From NCBI GenBank assembly GCA_943354575.1, contig CALRCL010000003.1, forward strand, positions 1-39,207: DNA of 39,207 nucleotides. The letters are read 5' to 3'. Positions 1-7,450 of this stretch are shown in pieces. The translations under genes were made by a program, and so were the position numbers. The stretch's first letter is position 1. Each line of letters begins with the position of its first letter. Origin of the DNA: Patescibacteria group bacterium UBA4664 (GTDB lineage: Bacteria; Patescibacteriota; Saccharimonadia; CAILAD01; BJGX01). The notes under the pieces are model-generated. The model was not told where the DNA came from and did no database searches. It worked only from the letters and a program-made list of their open reading frames with translations.

Positions 1-711
1 TATAACTGTGGTTTTGGACTTAGCGATAACGCCAGTTAGCTTACGCAAAGCTTGGCTCATTAGGCGAGCCTGCAGGCCCATGTGGCTATCACCCATATCG
101 CCTTCTATTTCGGCACGGGGTACAAGTGCTGCCACCGAATCGATAACAACAATATCGACGGCGCTACTACGCACTAGCGTCTCACATATTTCGAGGGCTT
201 GTTCGCCAGTATCTGGCTGCGAAATCAGCAAGTCGTCGAGCTTAACACCTATCTTAGCGGCATACTCTGGGTCGACAGCATGTTCGGCATCGATGAAGGC
301 AGCCAGGCCACCGCGCTTTTGTACCTCAGCCACTGCATGCAGGGCCAAGGTAGTTTTGCCACTAGATTCTGGGCCGTATATTTCGATAATTCGACCTTGT
401 GGCAGACCGCCACCCAAAGCGATATCAAGAGACAGGCTGCCGGTAGGGATTGTCTCGACTGCGACATTCATACCCTCACCCAGTTTCATGATTGAGCCTT
501 GCCCAAACTGGCGTTCGATTTGCTCGACGGCTAACTCGACGGCTTTGAGCCTCGAAGCTTTTTCTTTGGCATCTACGCTAGTTATTTTGTCTGATTTTGC
601 TTTTTTTGCTGGTTCGGCCACTGAGTTCTCCTGTGTTTTAGTTGCTGATGATTGCTGCTTTGTAACCTCTGCGGTACTTGCTGGTTGTTTTTGTAATTGT
701 GCTGTTGTCAT
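1..711 (-). CDS. recA: RecA recombinase, N-terminal 237 residues (cut by window edge)
   Basis: RecA polymerises on single-stranded DNA, drives ATP-dependent strand exchange and triggers SOS-type cleavage of repressors. The reverse-strand reading from ATG at 711 is open to the window edge and contains the Walker A motif GPESSGKTT, the segment [10 protein letters not shown], the Walker B stretch [15 protein letters not shown] and the loop 1 segment [17 protein letters not shown], all typical of RecA. The last third of the protein lies outside. The first 40 or so residues are an extra Gln/Thr/Ala/Lys-rich tail before the usual start of the fold. The start is supported by a strong Shine-Dalgarno (AGGAGGG, about 5 nt upstream). 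It is preceded by its own promoter and an inverted repeat (separate entries). The open + strand reading across it is a shadow. Confidence 0.97.
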   Translation of the reverse strand, partial: MTTAQLQKQPASTAEVTKQQSSATKTQENSVAEPAKKAKSDKITSVDAKEKASRLKAVELAVEQIERQFGQGSIMKLGEGMNVAVETIPTGSLSLDIALGGGLPQGRIIEIYGPESSGKTTLALHAVAEVQKRGGLAAFIDAEHAVDPEYAAKIGVKLDDLLISQPDTGEQALEICETLVRSSAVDIVVIDSVAALVPRAEIEGDMGDSHMGLQARLMSQALRKLTGVIAKSKTTVI

Positions 712-728
712 TATACCCTCCTAAAGAT

Positions 729-788
729 ATGTTCGGTTTTTATTCTTAAAGTAAGATTACTATACCGAACATCAGGCGTACATGTCAA
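729..788 (-). promoter_or_regulatory. recA promoter with 9-bp inverted repeat (possible operator)
   Basis: Read leftward, TTGACA (788-783) and TATAGT (764-759) are separated by 18 bp and form a good sigma70 promoter. A perfect 9-bp inverted repeat, ATGTTCGGT (772-764) and ACCGAACAT (737-729), begins in the promoter spacer and ends in the leader, with 26 nt between the arms. The half-site contains GTTCG/CGAAC, the half-site of the Gram-positive LexA box, but the arms are too far apart for one classical box. It may be a looping operator pair or a leader hairpin just before the ribosome binding site. Confidence 0.7.
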
Positions 789-897
789 CATATTTTTTGA
801 ACTTTTATAGCATTTTGTACCATTAACGGCTTTGGCAGATTTGTTTTGTACTCTTATTTAAGCAGAAATCGTCTGCTAATGAAAGCGTTGGCGAACA

Positions 898-1395
898 CTA
901 GCGAAAATTGGTGAAGTTTAGGGGCATATCGAGCTCGGAACCCTTGAGCAAGTGCATCACATTTTGGAGGTCGTCTTTGGAGGCCGATGTCACGCGGACT
1001 TCTTGGCCTTGGATTTGGGTTTTGACCTTGGGGTAAGTGTCGCGGATTAGTTTGGTGATTTTTTTGGCCTTATCTTGATCAAGCCCCTGCACCAACGGCA
1101 GCGACTTCTTATAGACCATCGATGACTGCGTGATTTCCTGAGACTTGTCCATATATTTGAGGTCGAGACCGCGTTTTATAAACTTCGACTCGAGTGTATC
1201 GACAATGGTTTCGAGCTTGAGCTCGGAATTAGATTCGATATCTATTTTTTGAGATTCTTTGTCGTAGTTAATTTTGGAGCCGGTACCTTGAAAATCGTAG
1301 CGAGTTTGGATTTCGCGGGCAGTTTGATCAACTGCATTGTTCATTTCGGACTGATCGAACTCACTGACTACATCGTAAGAAAATGTTTTGCTCAT
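898..1395 (-). CDS. yajQ: YajQ family nucleotide-binding protein (UPF0234)
   Basis: This 165-residue protein has the full length and sequence signature of the YajQ family: start MSKTFSYDVVSEFDQSEMNNAVDQ, the central repeat-like ferredoxin folds, and the ending SELDMPLNFTNFR (family consensus is LPLQFVNFR). Family members bind nucleotides and some bind cyclic di-GMP; in the cell they are small soluble proteins of poorly defined role. The start codon overlaps the stop of the upstream rodZ-like gene by 4 nt (ATGA), so the two are translationally coupled in the ftsK > rodZ-like > yajQ transcript. Nothing is truncated. A weak hairpin (AGCAGA/TCTGCT, near 862-878) follows the gene, too weak to call a terminator. 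Confidence 0.93.
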   Translation of the reverse strand: MSKTFSYDVVSEFDQSEMNNAVDQTAREIQTRYDFQGTGSKINYDKESQKIDIESNSELKLETIVDTLESKFIKRGLDLKYMDKSQEITQSSMVYKKSLPLVQGLDQDKAKKITKLIRDTYPKVKTQIQGQEVRVTSASKDDLQNVMHLLKGSELDMPLNFTNFR

Positions 1396-2435
1396 TGGAC
1401 AGAAGTATCCTTATTAAATATTATGTCTTGCTTGGATTCGCCCTCCGGACCGAGGCTGCCGATAGACTTGTTGGCGACTACCGAATTGGTCAATACTACA
1501 CTGGTACTGCCGGCATTACCAGTGGTAATTCTGATAGACTGCTTGGCCTGAAACAACTGCTTGGAGCCTGGCAGCATGGTGCCCTTGAAGGCCTCCTTGC
1601 CATCAATTTTGGTGATAATATAAATCGCCTGAGGACCAGCTGTAACGACAAGCTCGACACCATCGAACACCGTACTCCTGACTACCGGCAGCGACGAATC
1701 GTTGCTGGTAGTTTTGGCATCTACGACGATTGTTTTGGTTGTTTCTTTGCCGAACTTATTGCGAGCGCTGACCTTGATTTGGTTGGAGCCATTGACCAGC
1801 ATTACGCGGTCGCTAAAAGATCCGTCGGGGGCAGATAAAATGGGCGAGTCGTTGATAAATACATCTGAACCGGTATCGACCTCGCCGCTGACGATTGCGT
1901 AGCTTGAGGTGGTGCTGGATTTTTCGGCATTAGAAAGGCGGATGCTGGGAGGCGTCGAGAGCTGCGAGAACTGCCAGCCGACATAGATGACCATCACCAG
2001 CACAAAGATGCTTGTCAGGGCCACCAAAATGGTGCGTGGGGTAATCGAATAGCTCTGCGAGCCTATTGGCTTAAGGCCGGCGATTTTTTTGGTTTTTCCA
2101 GCTGAGCCGAGCGACATATCGTATTCGTGGCGCTCGCGCGAGTATATTTTGAGTATTTCGATGGTATCAAAGCCGAGCTCTTCGGCGTAGTTTTTGACGT
2201 AGCCACGGCTGTACACATCGTTAGGCAAATTGGCGTAATCGCCTGCTTCGATTAGCTCTAGGTACTTGCGCCGAATGTGTGTGCTGCGCTCAACACTATC
2301 GAGCTCCAGCTCGAGCTGGTGCCGGCGCTTACCAAGAAGTTCGCTTAATTTTAAGCCGCCGAGACGGGCTGAGGTTATTTTTGCTGAAGATTTAGGTTTT
2401 TCATTCGGGCTCACTAGTGCCTCCGCCGATTTCAT
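1392..2435 (-). CDS. rodZ: RodZ-like cytoskeletal/HTH membrane protein
   Basis: The protein has the RodZ layout: a cytoplasmic helix-turn-helix domain of the RodZ type (about residues 25-105, with SRGYVKNYAEELG), a basic linker, one transmembrane helix (about 135-156), an extracytoplasmic Big/PEGA-like beta domain (about 163-240, with GSDVFINDSPI) and a DUF4115-like C-terminal domain (about 250-330). RodZ links MreB to the elongation machinery in rod-shaped cells; no mreB is in view, so the role here is inferred from the fold. The ATG start at 2435 lies 35 nt inside the end of ftsK with no strong Shine-Dalgarno, so it probably depends on coupled translation. It overlaps yajQ by 4 nt. The last 15 residues are a non-conserved tail. 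Confidence 0.85.
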   Translation of the reverse strand: MKSAEALVSPNEKPKSSAKITSARLGGLKLSELLGKRRHQLELELDSVERSTHIRRKYLELIEAGDYANLPNDVYSRGYVKNYAEELGFDTIEILKIYSRERHEYDMSLGSAGKTKKIAGLKPIGSQSYSITPRTILVALTSIFVLVMVIYVGWQFSQLSTPPSIRLSNAEKSSTTSSYAIVSGEVDTGSDVFINDSPILSAPDGSFSDRVMLVNGSNQIKVSARNKFGKETTKTIVVDAKTTSNDSSLPVVRSTVFDGVELVVTAGPQAIYIITKIDGKEAFKGTMLPGSKQLFQAKQSIRITTGNAGSTSVVLTNSVVANKSIGSLGPEGESKQDIIFNKDTSVQ

Positions 2436-4521
2436 CAGAGCCCGATATTAATAGCTTCCTGGGTTTTGAAGCACCTTCAGACGGACCAACAACACCTCGA
2501 TCTTCGAGCATATCTAGTAGTCTGGCGGCTCTGCCATAACCAACTCTCAGACGGCGCTGTATGAGGCTAGTTGAGCCTTTTCCGCTCTGCAAACAAACCT
2601 CAACAGCTTGGTCAAAAAGCTCGTCATCGTCGTCGTTGCCACCATCGCCGAGGATCGAAGACAGACCTTTGATCTTGACGGCTTGAGCCAAGACTTCGTC
2701 GTTGTACTGGGGCTCGCGCTGGGCTTTGAGGAACTTTGCTATTTTGGTGACTTCAGAATTACTTACCAATACACCCTGGACGCGCTTGGCCTTGAGCAGT
2801 ATTGGGCTCTTGTAGAGCATATCGCCATTGCCCAAAAGCTTTTCGGCGCCAGCGGCATCAATAATGGTTCGGGAATCGACATTGCTAGTAGTGGTCAGGG
2901 CGATCCGTGTTGGGATGTTGGCTTTGATGGTACCAGTTATGACATTGACGCTCGGGCGCTGCGTGGCAAGCACCAGGTGGATGCCTACAGCACGAGCCAT
3001 TTGTGAAATACGCTGAATCAACGCCTCTACATCTTTGCCAGCGACAATCATAAGATCAAATAACTCATCGATAACGATCACGATGAAGGGCATTTTGTCG
3101 ACATTTTTTTGCTTATTGAACTCGCCGATATCGCGCGCCGAATTGGCAGCCAGGAGCTTAAGTCGGCGCTCCATCTCGGCTACTGCCCATTTGAGTGCAG
3201 AAATGGTCTGGGTAGGCTCAAATATTACCGGGCTCAAAAGGTGCGGTATTCCTTCATAGAGTCCGAGCTCGACACGCTTGGGATCGACCAATATCAGCTT
3301 TAGCTCGCTGGGGCTGTTGCGATAAAGCAAGCTCACCAAAAGCGTATTGATCATTACACTCTTACCAGTATTGGTAGCGCCTGCTATAAGCAAGTGAGGG
3401 GCTTTTGTGAGGTCGCCAGTGACGATACCACCATTGACATCTCGCCCTAGCACAAATGTAAGCTTGGCTTTTTCGGCCTTAACTTCGTCGGATGTCATGA
3501 TATCTTTGAGACGTACGATTGAGGCTTTTTTGTTCGGAACTTCAACGCCGACCGAGCTCTTGCCTGGTATCGGGGCTTCGATTCGGATTTGCTCGGCCTC
3601 TAATGCAAGGGCTAGATTTTTGTCGAGTTCGGCGAACTTAGAGAGCTTTACACCATCTGGTGGCTTGAGCGAGTACTGCGATACAGTTGGCCCAACATCG
3701 ACACCCTCCATTTTGACTTCGTATCCGAAATCGGCAAAAGTCTTTTCGATGGTGGCGGCGTTTTTCTTGGCATCACCGGGGTCAGCCTGTGTAGTAGTGG
3801 TTTCGAGTAGTTCGGCAGATGGGTATTTCCACTCGGCATCAAATGAAGCCACGATAGGCTCTGACTCTGACTTGGGCTCGTCCTTGTCTTTGCCGATGGT
3901 ACCTGCAATTGGTAGGGTGTTGATCTTGAAAGCGGCGTCTGGATTGCCAACTTCATTTTTGTCTTTACGCATTGGGCCAAATAGCTTGCTAACAATTTGC
4001 TGGAGTCTGGCATTGGCCGATACTATCACCGATATAATGGTTAGCATTGCAAAAATAAACACTAGCACCCATCGAGTCAGAACTGGCGAGACGAGCGAAT
4101 AGATACCGTAGCCCACGACCCCTCCATAATTGCCGACGGTACTCATGCTAAAGCTCACTTCTGGGCCGAGTATAGCCTGGAGGATTGTACTAAAACATAT
4201 AAAGAAGCTAAAAATACCGACCAAGTTGTGTAGCCTGAGTGGGTGTTTTTCTTGAGCAAAAAGCATGAAAGCTACACCAAATAGAGCTATCGGGACCATA
4301 TAGACGCTCTGCCCTATCAGGAACTTTACGGCATCGAGAACCCACTTGCCGAGATTGCCGGCTACTCCGACTAGCGCCAATATCACGAATACGCCGATGG
4401 TAATTAGAAGTATCGCCAGCACTTCTTTGAGTACTGAGCGCTTTAAGCCTGTCTCCTGGTCCTGGAGATTGCTCTTGATTTGTTTTTTGCTCTTGGTTGG
4501 TTTTCGCTTGTGTTTGGCCAT
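2401..4521 (-). CDS. ftsK: FtsK/SpoIIIE DNA translocase
   Basis: FtsK is a hexameric ATP-driven pump at the division septum that clears chromosomal DNA. The 706-residue protein has a Lys-rich N-terminus, four or five membrane helices (about residues 30-165), a short acidic linker (about 180-250, much shorter than in E. coli), and the motor: Walker A GATNTGKS (381-388), Walker B VIVIDEL (481-487), the segment LVLATQRPSVNVITG, and a winged-helix gamma domain (about 632-690, with SLIQRRLRVGYGRAARLLDMLE) that reads KOPS/SRS-type polarity sequences. The Walker B stretch reads DELFDLM where most family members have DELADLM. There is no Shine-Dalgarno; a TATAAT lies 8 nt before the ATG. The C-terminal 35 nt overlap the rodZ-like gene. 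Confidence 0.96.
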   Translation of the reverse strand: MAKHKRKPTKSKKQIKSNLQDQETGLKRSVLKEVLAILLITIGVFVILALVGVAGNLGKWVLDAVKFLIGQSVYMVPIALFGVAFMLFAQEKHPLRLHNLVGIFSFFICFSTILQAILGPEVSFSMSTVGNYGGVVGYGIYSLVSPVLTRWVLVFIFAMLTIISVIVSANARLQQIVSKLFGPMRKDKNEVGNPDAAFKINTLPIAGTIGKDKDEPKSESEPIVASFDAEWKYPSAELLETTTTQADPGDAKKNAATIEKTFADFGYEVKMEGVDVGPTVSQYSLKPPDGVKLSKFAELDKNLALALEAEQIRIEAPIPGKSSVGVEVPNKKASIVRLKDIMTSDEVKAEKAKLTFVLGRDVNGGIVTGDLTKAPHLLIAGATNTGKSVMINTLLVSLLYRNSPSELKLILVDPKRVELGLYEGIPHLLSPVIFEPTQTISALKWAVAEMERRLKLLAANSARDIGEFNKQKNVDKMPFIVIVIDELFDLMIVAGKDVEALIQRISQMARAVGIHLVLATQRPSVNVITGTIKANIPTRIALTTTSNVDSRTIIDAAGAEKLLGNGDMLYKSPILLKAKRVQGVLVSNSEVTKIAKFLKAQREPQYNDEVLAQAVKIKGLSSILGDGGNDDDDELFDQAVEVCLQSGKGSTSLIQRRLRVGYGRAARLLDMLEDRGVVGPSEGASKPRKLLISGSDEIGGGTSEPE

Positions 4522-4529
4522 ATTAAGTT

Positions 4530-4625
4530 ATTATAGCCTTATTAAGATAAGGGTTGCTAGAGTATTTTTTGGTGTATTGTTATTCAAAACATAAGTATTA
4601 TAGCATATTTATGTAATAAATACAA
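4530..4625 (-). promoter_or_regulatory. ftsK promoters (two -10 boxes)
   Basis: A leftward promoter TTGTAT (4625-4620), 17-bp spacer, TATAAT (4602-4597) with an extended -10 TGC lies about 75 bp before ftsK. A second perfect TATAAT (4535-4530) lies only 8 nt before the ATG and could give a leaderless mRNA. Between them a 6-bp hairpin CCTTAT/ATAAGG with a 4-nt loop sits in the leader of the longer transcript. Confidence 0.65.
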
Positions 4626-4638
4626 CGCTTGTCAAACC

Positions 4639-6753
4639 CTAAACTTCGACAACAACAGGCAGAACAATAGGGTTGCGTTTGGTAACCTTATAGAGGTAGT
4701 TGCTGAGCTCATCGCGCATGCGGGCCTTGAAGGCTGGCGAACTGGCTGGCACGCTCGGGCTTTTGCTGGCAAAGATGTTTTTAACAATCTTACGGGAGTT
4801 ATTGAGGATATCGGCGTTATCTTTGACATAAATAAAACCACGGCTAATGACATCGGGGCTGGTTACTAGCTTGCCGGTCCGCTTATCGACCGTTGCAATA
4901 ACCATAAACACTCCGTCGCTACTCATAGCTAGGCGGTCCTTAAGGACGATTTCTTGGACATCACCGATACCGGCACCATCAATTAGTACTGCGCCAGACT
5001 GAACCTTAGGTCCGAGCTTGATGGCGTCTTTGGTCATTTCGAGAGTTTGGCCGTTTTCGATAACGAAGACATCTTTTTTGTCGTAACCCATATCGGTCGC
5101 GATTTTGGCATTATGCACTAGGTGGTGCAGCTCGCCGTGAATCGGTAAGTAGTACTTGGGCTTGGTGAGCTCGAGCATTTCTTTGACTTCATCGACATTG
5201 GCATGGCCAGAGATGTGGAATATACCAAGGTCGTCGACTCCGCGCGTGGCAGTCTGATAGACATAGGCGCCCCAACGGTAGAGATTGTCGACCATACCCC
5301 AGACCGACTTTTCGTTGCCGGGGATAATCGAAGAAGAAAGTATTACAATATCGCCTTCTTTTAATTTGACATCGCGGTGCTCTCCTTTGCCCATGCGTTG
5401 CAAGGCCGAAAACTCTTCGCCCTGCGAGCCAGTAGTAAGCACGGCTATTTCGCTATCTTGGTAGTTTTTCATATCTTGGGCCTTGATTATTAAACCAGGC
5501 GGAACCTTGATATAACCGAGTTTCACGGATAGCTCGAGGTTGTTGAGCATACTTCGGCCGGCCACCACTAGCTTACGATGGGCTTTATCGACGGCATTAA
5601 TGATGATCTGCATTCTGGTAATCTGGCTACCAAATGAAGATATGATTGCCCGGCGGTTGTAATTGCGTACCATGATTTCGTCTAGAGTATCGACAATTTC
5701 GCGCTCCGATGGAGTGCGCCCAGGGTTTTCGCAATTGGTCGAATCGCACATTAGTAGTGCTACGCCTTCGTCGCCGAGCTCTTTTAAGCGGCTTTTGTCA
5801 GATAGCTTGCCGTCTAGCGGCTCTTCTTCGAAGCGCCAATCGCCAGTGTTGATGATGGTACCAACAGGGGTGTGGATTGCCAGCGCGCAAGCGTCAGGGA
5901 TAGAGTGAGTGACGCGAATAAACTCTACGGTAAATACACCAAGCTGGATTTTGTCGTGGTTGTCTTGGTTGATGATGTGTAGCTCGGGCTTAAAATCGAG
6001 CTTGTACTCTTCGAGTTTGCGCTCGATAAACTTGATGGTAAATTGAGCTGCATAAATCGGAGCCGGGATTTTTGGTAACAGAAACGGGATACCACCAACG
6101 TGGTCTTCGTGGGCGTGCGTGATGACGATTCCACGGATCTTGTGCTTGCGTTGCTCGAGGTAGGTGATATCTGATACAACCAAGTCGATACCAGGCTGGT
6201 CTTCGTTCGGGAAGGTAAAGCCCATATCCATTACAATAATGTCATCTTCGTACTCCAGAGCCATAATGTTTTTACCAATTTGGTTGAGCCCACCAAGCGG
6301 GATTATTTTGAGCTTACCGGCGTCGATTTTGCTCATTCCTACCGGAGCTGTAACGACCGGAGCAGCTGGCTTGATCTGGTTGAAGCTACCAACCGCGTAT
6401 TGGGTTGGTCGTTTGTCGAAACGCCTGTTGTTGTTGCCGCCGCCGCGAGGCTTTTGGTAGTTGCGGTTTGGGTTACCTGGTTTGGCGCTGTTATTGTTGC
6501 GGTTACCAGCGTAGGCCGGTTTTGGCTGGGCTGGGCTAGCAGTAGCCTGTGAAGCTGGCTGTGAAGCTGGCTGTTGGGTATTTTGGCTAACCGAGTTAGT
6601 TTGGTTTGAAGCCGGCACCGAAGCCTTGGCTGCGGTTGTAGGGCTTGATTGCCCTGACTGGCTAGGTTGGCTAGGTTGGCTCGACTGATTTGTCTTATCG
6701 AGTCCTAGATCTTGCGCCGTCAATGGACGGCTTTTGAAATTATCTTTTGACAT
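4639..6753 (-). CDS. rnj: Ribonuclease J (metallo-beta-lactamase/beta-CASP)
   Basis: RNase J is the 5'-to-3' exo/endoribonuclease that replaces RNase E in many bacteria. The catalytic core starts near residue 145 (LKIIPLGGLNQIGKN) and carries the zinc motif HAHEDHVGG (from 213), the later ligands in RVTHSIPDA and NTGDWR, the beta-CASP region, and the C-terminal ISGHANVDEVKEM and PIHGELHHL motifs. All expected metal ligands are present. The first 140 residues are an added low-complexity arm rich in Gln, Ser, Pro and Asn, ending in a basic Gly/Asn/Arg stretch (about 84-115) that looks RNA-binding. A strong Shine-Dalgarno (AAGAAAGGATG) supports the ATG at 6753. It follows the uracil-DNA glycosylase gene by 27 nt in the pnp transcript. 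Confidence 0.96.
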   Translation of the reverse strand: MSKDNFKSRPLTAQDLGLDKTNQSSQPSQPSQSGQSSPTTAAKASVPASNQTNSVSQNTQQPASQPASQATASPAQPKPAYAGNRNNNSAKPGNPNRNYQKPRGGGNNNRRFDKRPTQYAVGSFNQIKPAAPVVTAPVGMSKIDAGKLKIIPLGGLNQIGKNIMALEYEDDIIVMDMGFTFPNEDQPGIDLVVSDITYLEQRKHKIRGIVITHAHEDHVGGIPFLLPKIPAPIYAAQFTIKFIERKLEEYKLDFKPELHIINQDNHDKIQLGVFTVEFIRVTHSIPDACALAIHTPVGTIINTGDWRFEEEPLDGKLSDKSRLKELGDEGVALLMCDSTNCENPGRTPSEREIVDTLDEIMVRNYNRRAIISSFGSQITRMQIIINAVDKAHRKLVVAGRSMLNNLELSVKLGYIKVPPGLIIKAQDMKNYQDSEIAVLTTGSQGEEFSALQRMGKGEHRDVKLKEGDIVILSSSIIPGNEKSVWGMVDNLYRWGAYVYQTATRGVDDLGIFHISGHANVDEVKEMLELTKPKYYLPIHGELHHLVHNAKIATDMGYDKKDVFVIENGQTLEMTKDAIKLGPKVQSGAVLIDGAGIGDVQEIVLKDRLAMSSDGVFMVIATVDKRTGKLVTSPDVISRGFIYVKDNADILNNSRKIVKNIFASKSPSVPASSPAFKARMRDELSNYLYKVTKRNPIVLPVVVEV

Positions 6754-6780
6754 ATTGGTTAATACATCCTTTCTTGTTAT

Positions 6781-7392
6781 TTATAATTTTACTTTGTTAA
6801 TAATGGCTAATATTTGAGGGATTTTGGCAAAATCATCAAATAATGTTTTACGCATTGATCCGTTATAAAGAGCGGCGGCTGGGTGGTAGAGTGGCAAAAA
6901 TGTTTGCTTCACTCGGACTTTAGGGCCTAGCTCGATTACCTGCATGAGAGGCTCACCGTGAGCTTCACCAATAGTGAGATTCGGGAAAAAAACATTGGCA
7001 GCGTGCCGACCCAAAAAAACTATCAGTTTGGGTCGTAAGGCGTCGATTTCCTGATACAAAATGTGCATACAGGCCTTGATTTCGGCGGCGCTGGGATCAC
7101 GGTTCTTGGGTGGTCGGAACTTGACGATGTTAGTGATAAAAACATCCTGCCGCTCGAGGCCAATGCTAGCAAGCATGGCGTCGAGGAATTTACCACTAGC
7201 TCCGACAAAAGGACGCCCGAGTTGGTCTTCCTTGGCACCTGGTGCTTCGCCAATTATCATTAGCTCGGCACTGGCGCTTCCCTCTCCTGGTACGGGGTTC
7301 AAACAAGATTTGGCGAGCTCAATATCTATAGCGCGGTTAGCGATAACACTGGCGATAGAATCTAGCTTGGCTTGCCGCTTATCTTGTTTCAT
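6781..7392 (-). CDS. udg: Family 4 uracil-DNA glycosylase with incomplete Fe-S ligand set
   Basis: The protein excises uracil from DNA to start base excision repair. It has the family 4 motifs: GEAPGAKEDQLGRPFVGASG (48-67), ITNIVKFRPPKNRDP (86-100), IVFLGRHAA and the catalytic HPAAAL (170-175). In the Thermus family 4 enzyme, four cysteines hold a 4Fe-4S cluster. Here only two plausible counterparts remain, Cys30 and Cys108; the first N-terminal cysteine aligns with Ala27, and the cysteine of the usual VKCRPP motif is Phe92. The spacing from 92 to 108 equals that in the Thermus protein. The cluster is therefore probably lost or altered. Length 203 is normal. The Shine-Dalgarno is a run of G (GGGGGGAT). 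It lies between pnp and rnj. Confidence 0.9.
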   Translation of the reverse strand: MKQDKRQAKLDSIASVIANRAIDIELAKSCLNPVPGEGSASAELMIIGEAPGAKEDQLGRPFVGASGKFLDAMLASIGLERQDVFITNIVKFRPPKNRDPSAAEIKACMHILYQEIDALRPKLIVFLGRHAANVFFPNLTIGEAHGEPLMQVIELGPKVRVKQTFLPLYHPAAALYNGSMRKTLFDDFAKIPQILAIINKVKL

Positions 7393-7405
7393 TTATCCCC
7401 CCAGT

Positions 7406-7430
7406 TCTGCCCAGCTAATAGTTGGGCAGA
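7406..7430 (-). promoter_or_regulatory. Hairpin between pnp and udg
   Basis: An 8-bp stem TCTGCCCA/TGGGCAGA, extended by two more pairs after a mismatch, lies in the 58-nt gap between the pnp stop and the udg start, just before the udg ribosome binding site. No T-run follows, so it is more likely an mRNA processing or stability element (or a translation modulator) than a terminator. Confidence 0.5.
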
Positions 7431-7450
7431 CTCTGGAGCGACAAGGGGTC

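Noticed and set aside
8-724. Open reading of 238 codons on the + strand
   Set aside because: It is the antisense shadow of recA, which has clear Walker and loop motifs on the minus strand.
862-878. Terminator after yajQ
   Set aside because: AGCAGA/TCTGCT is a 6-bp stem followed by TTAAATAAG rather than a T-run, so it is not convincing.
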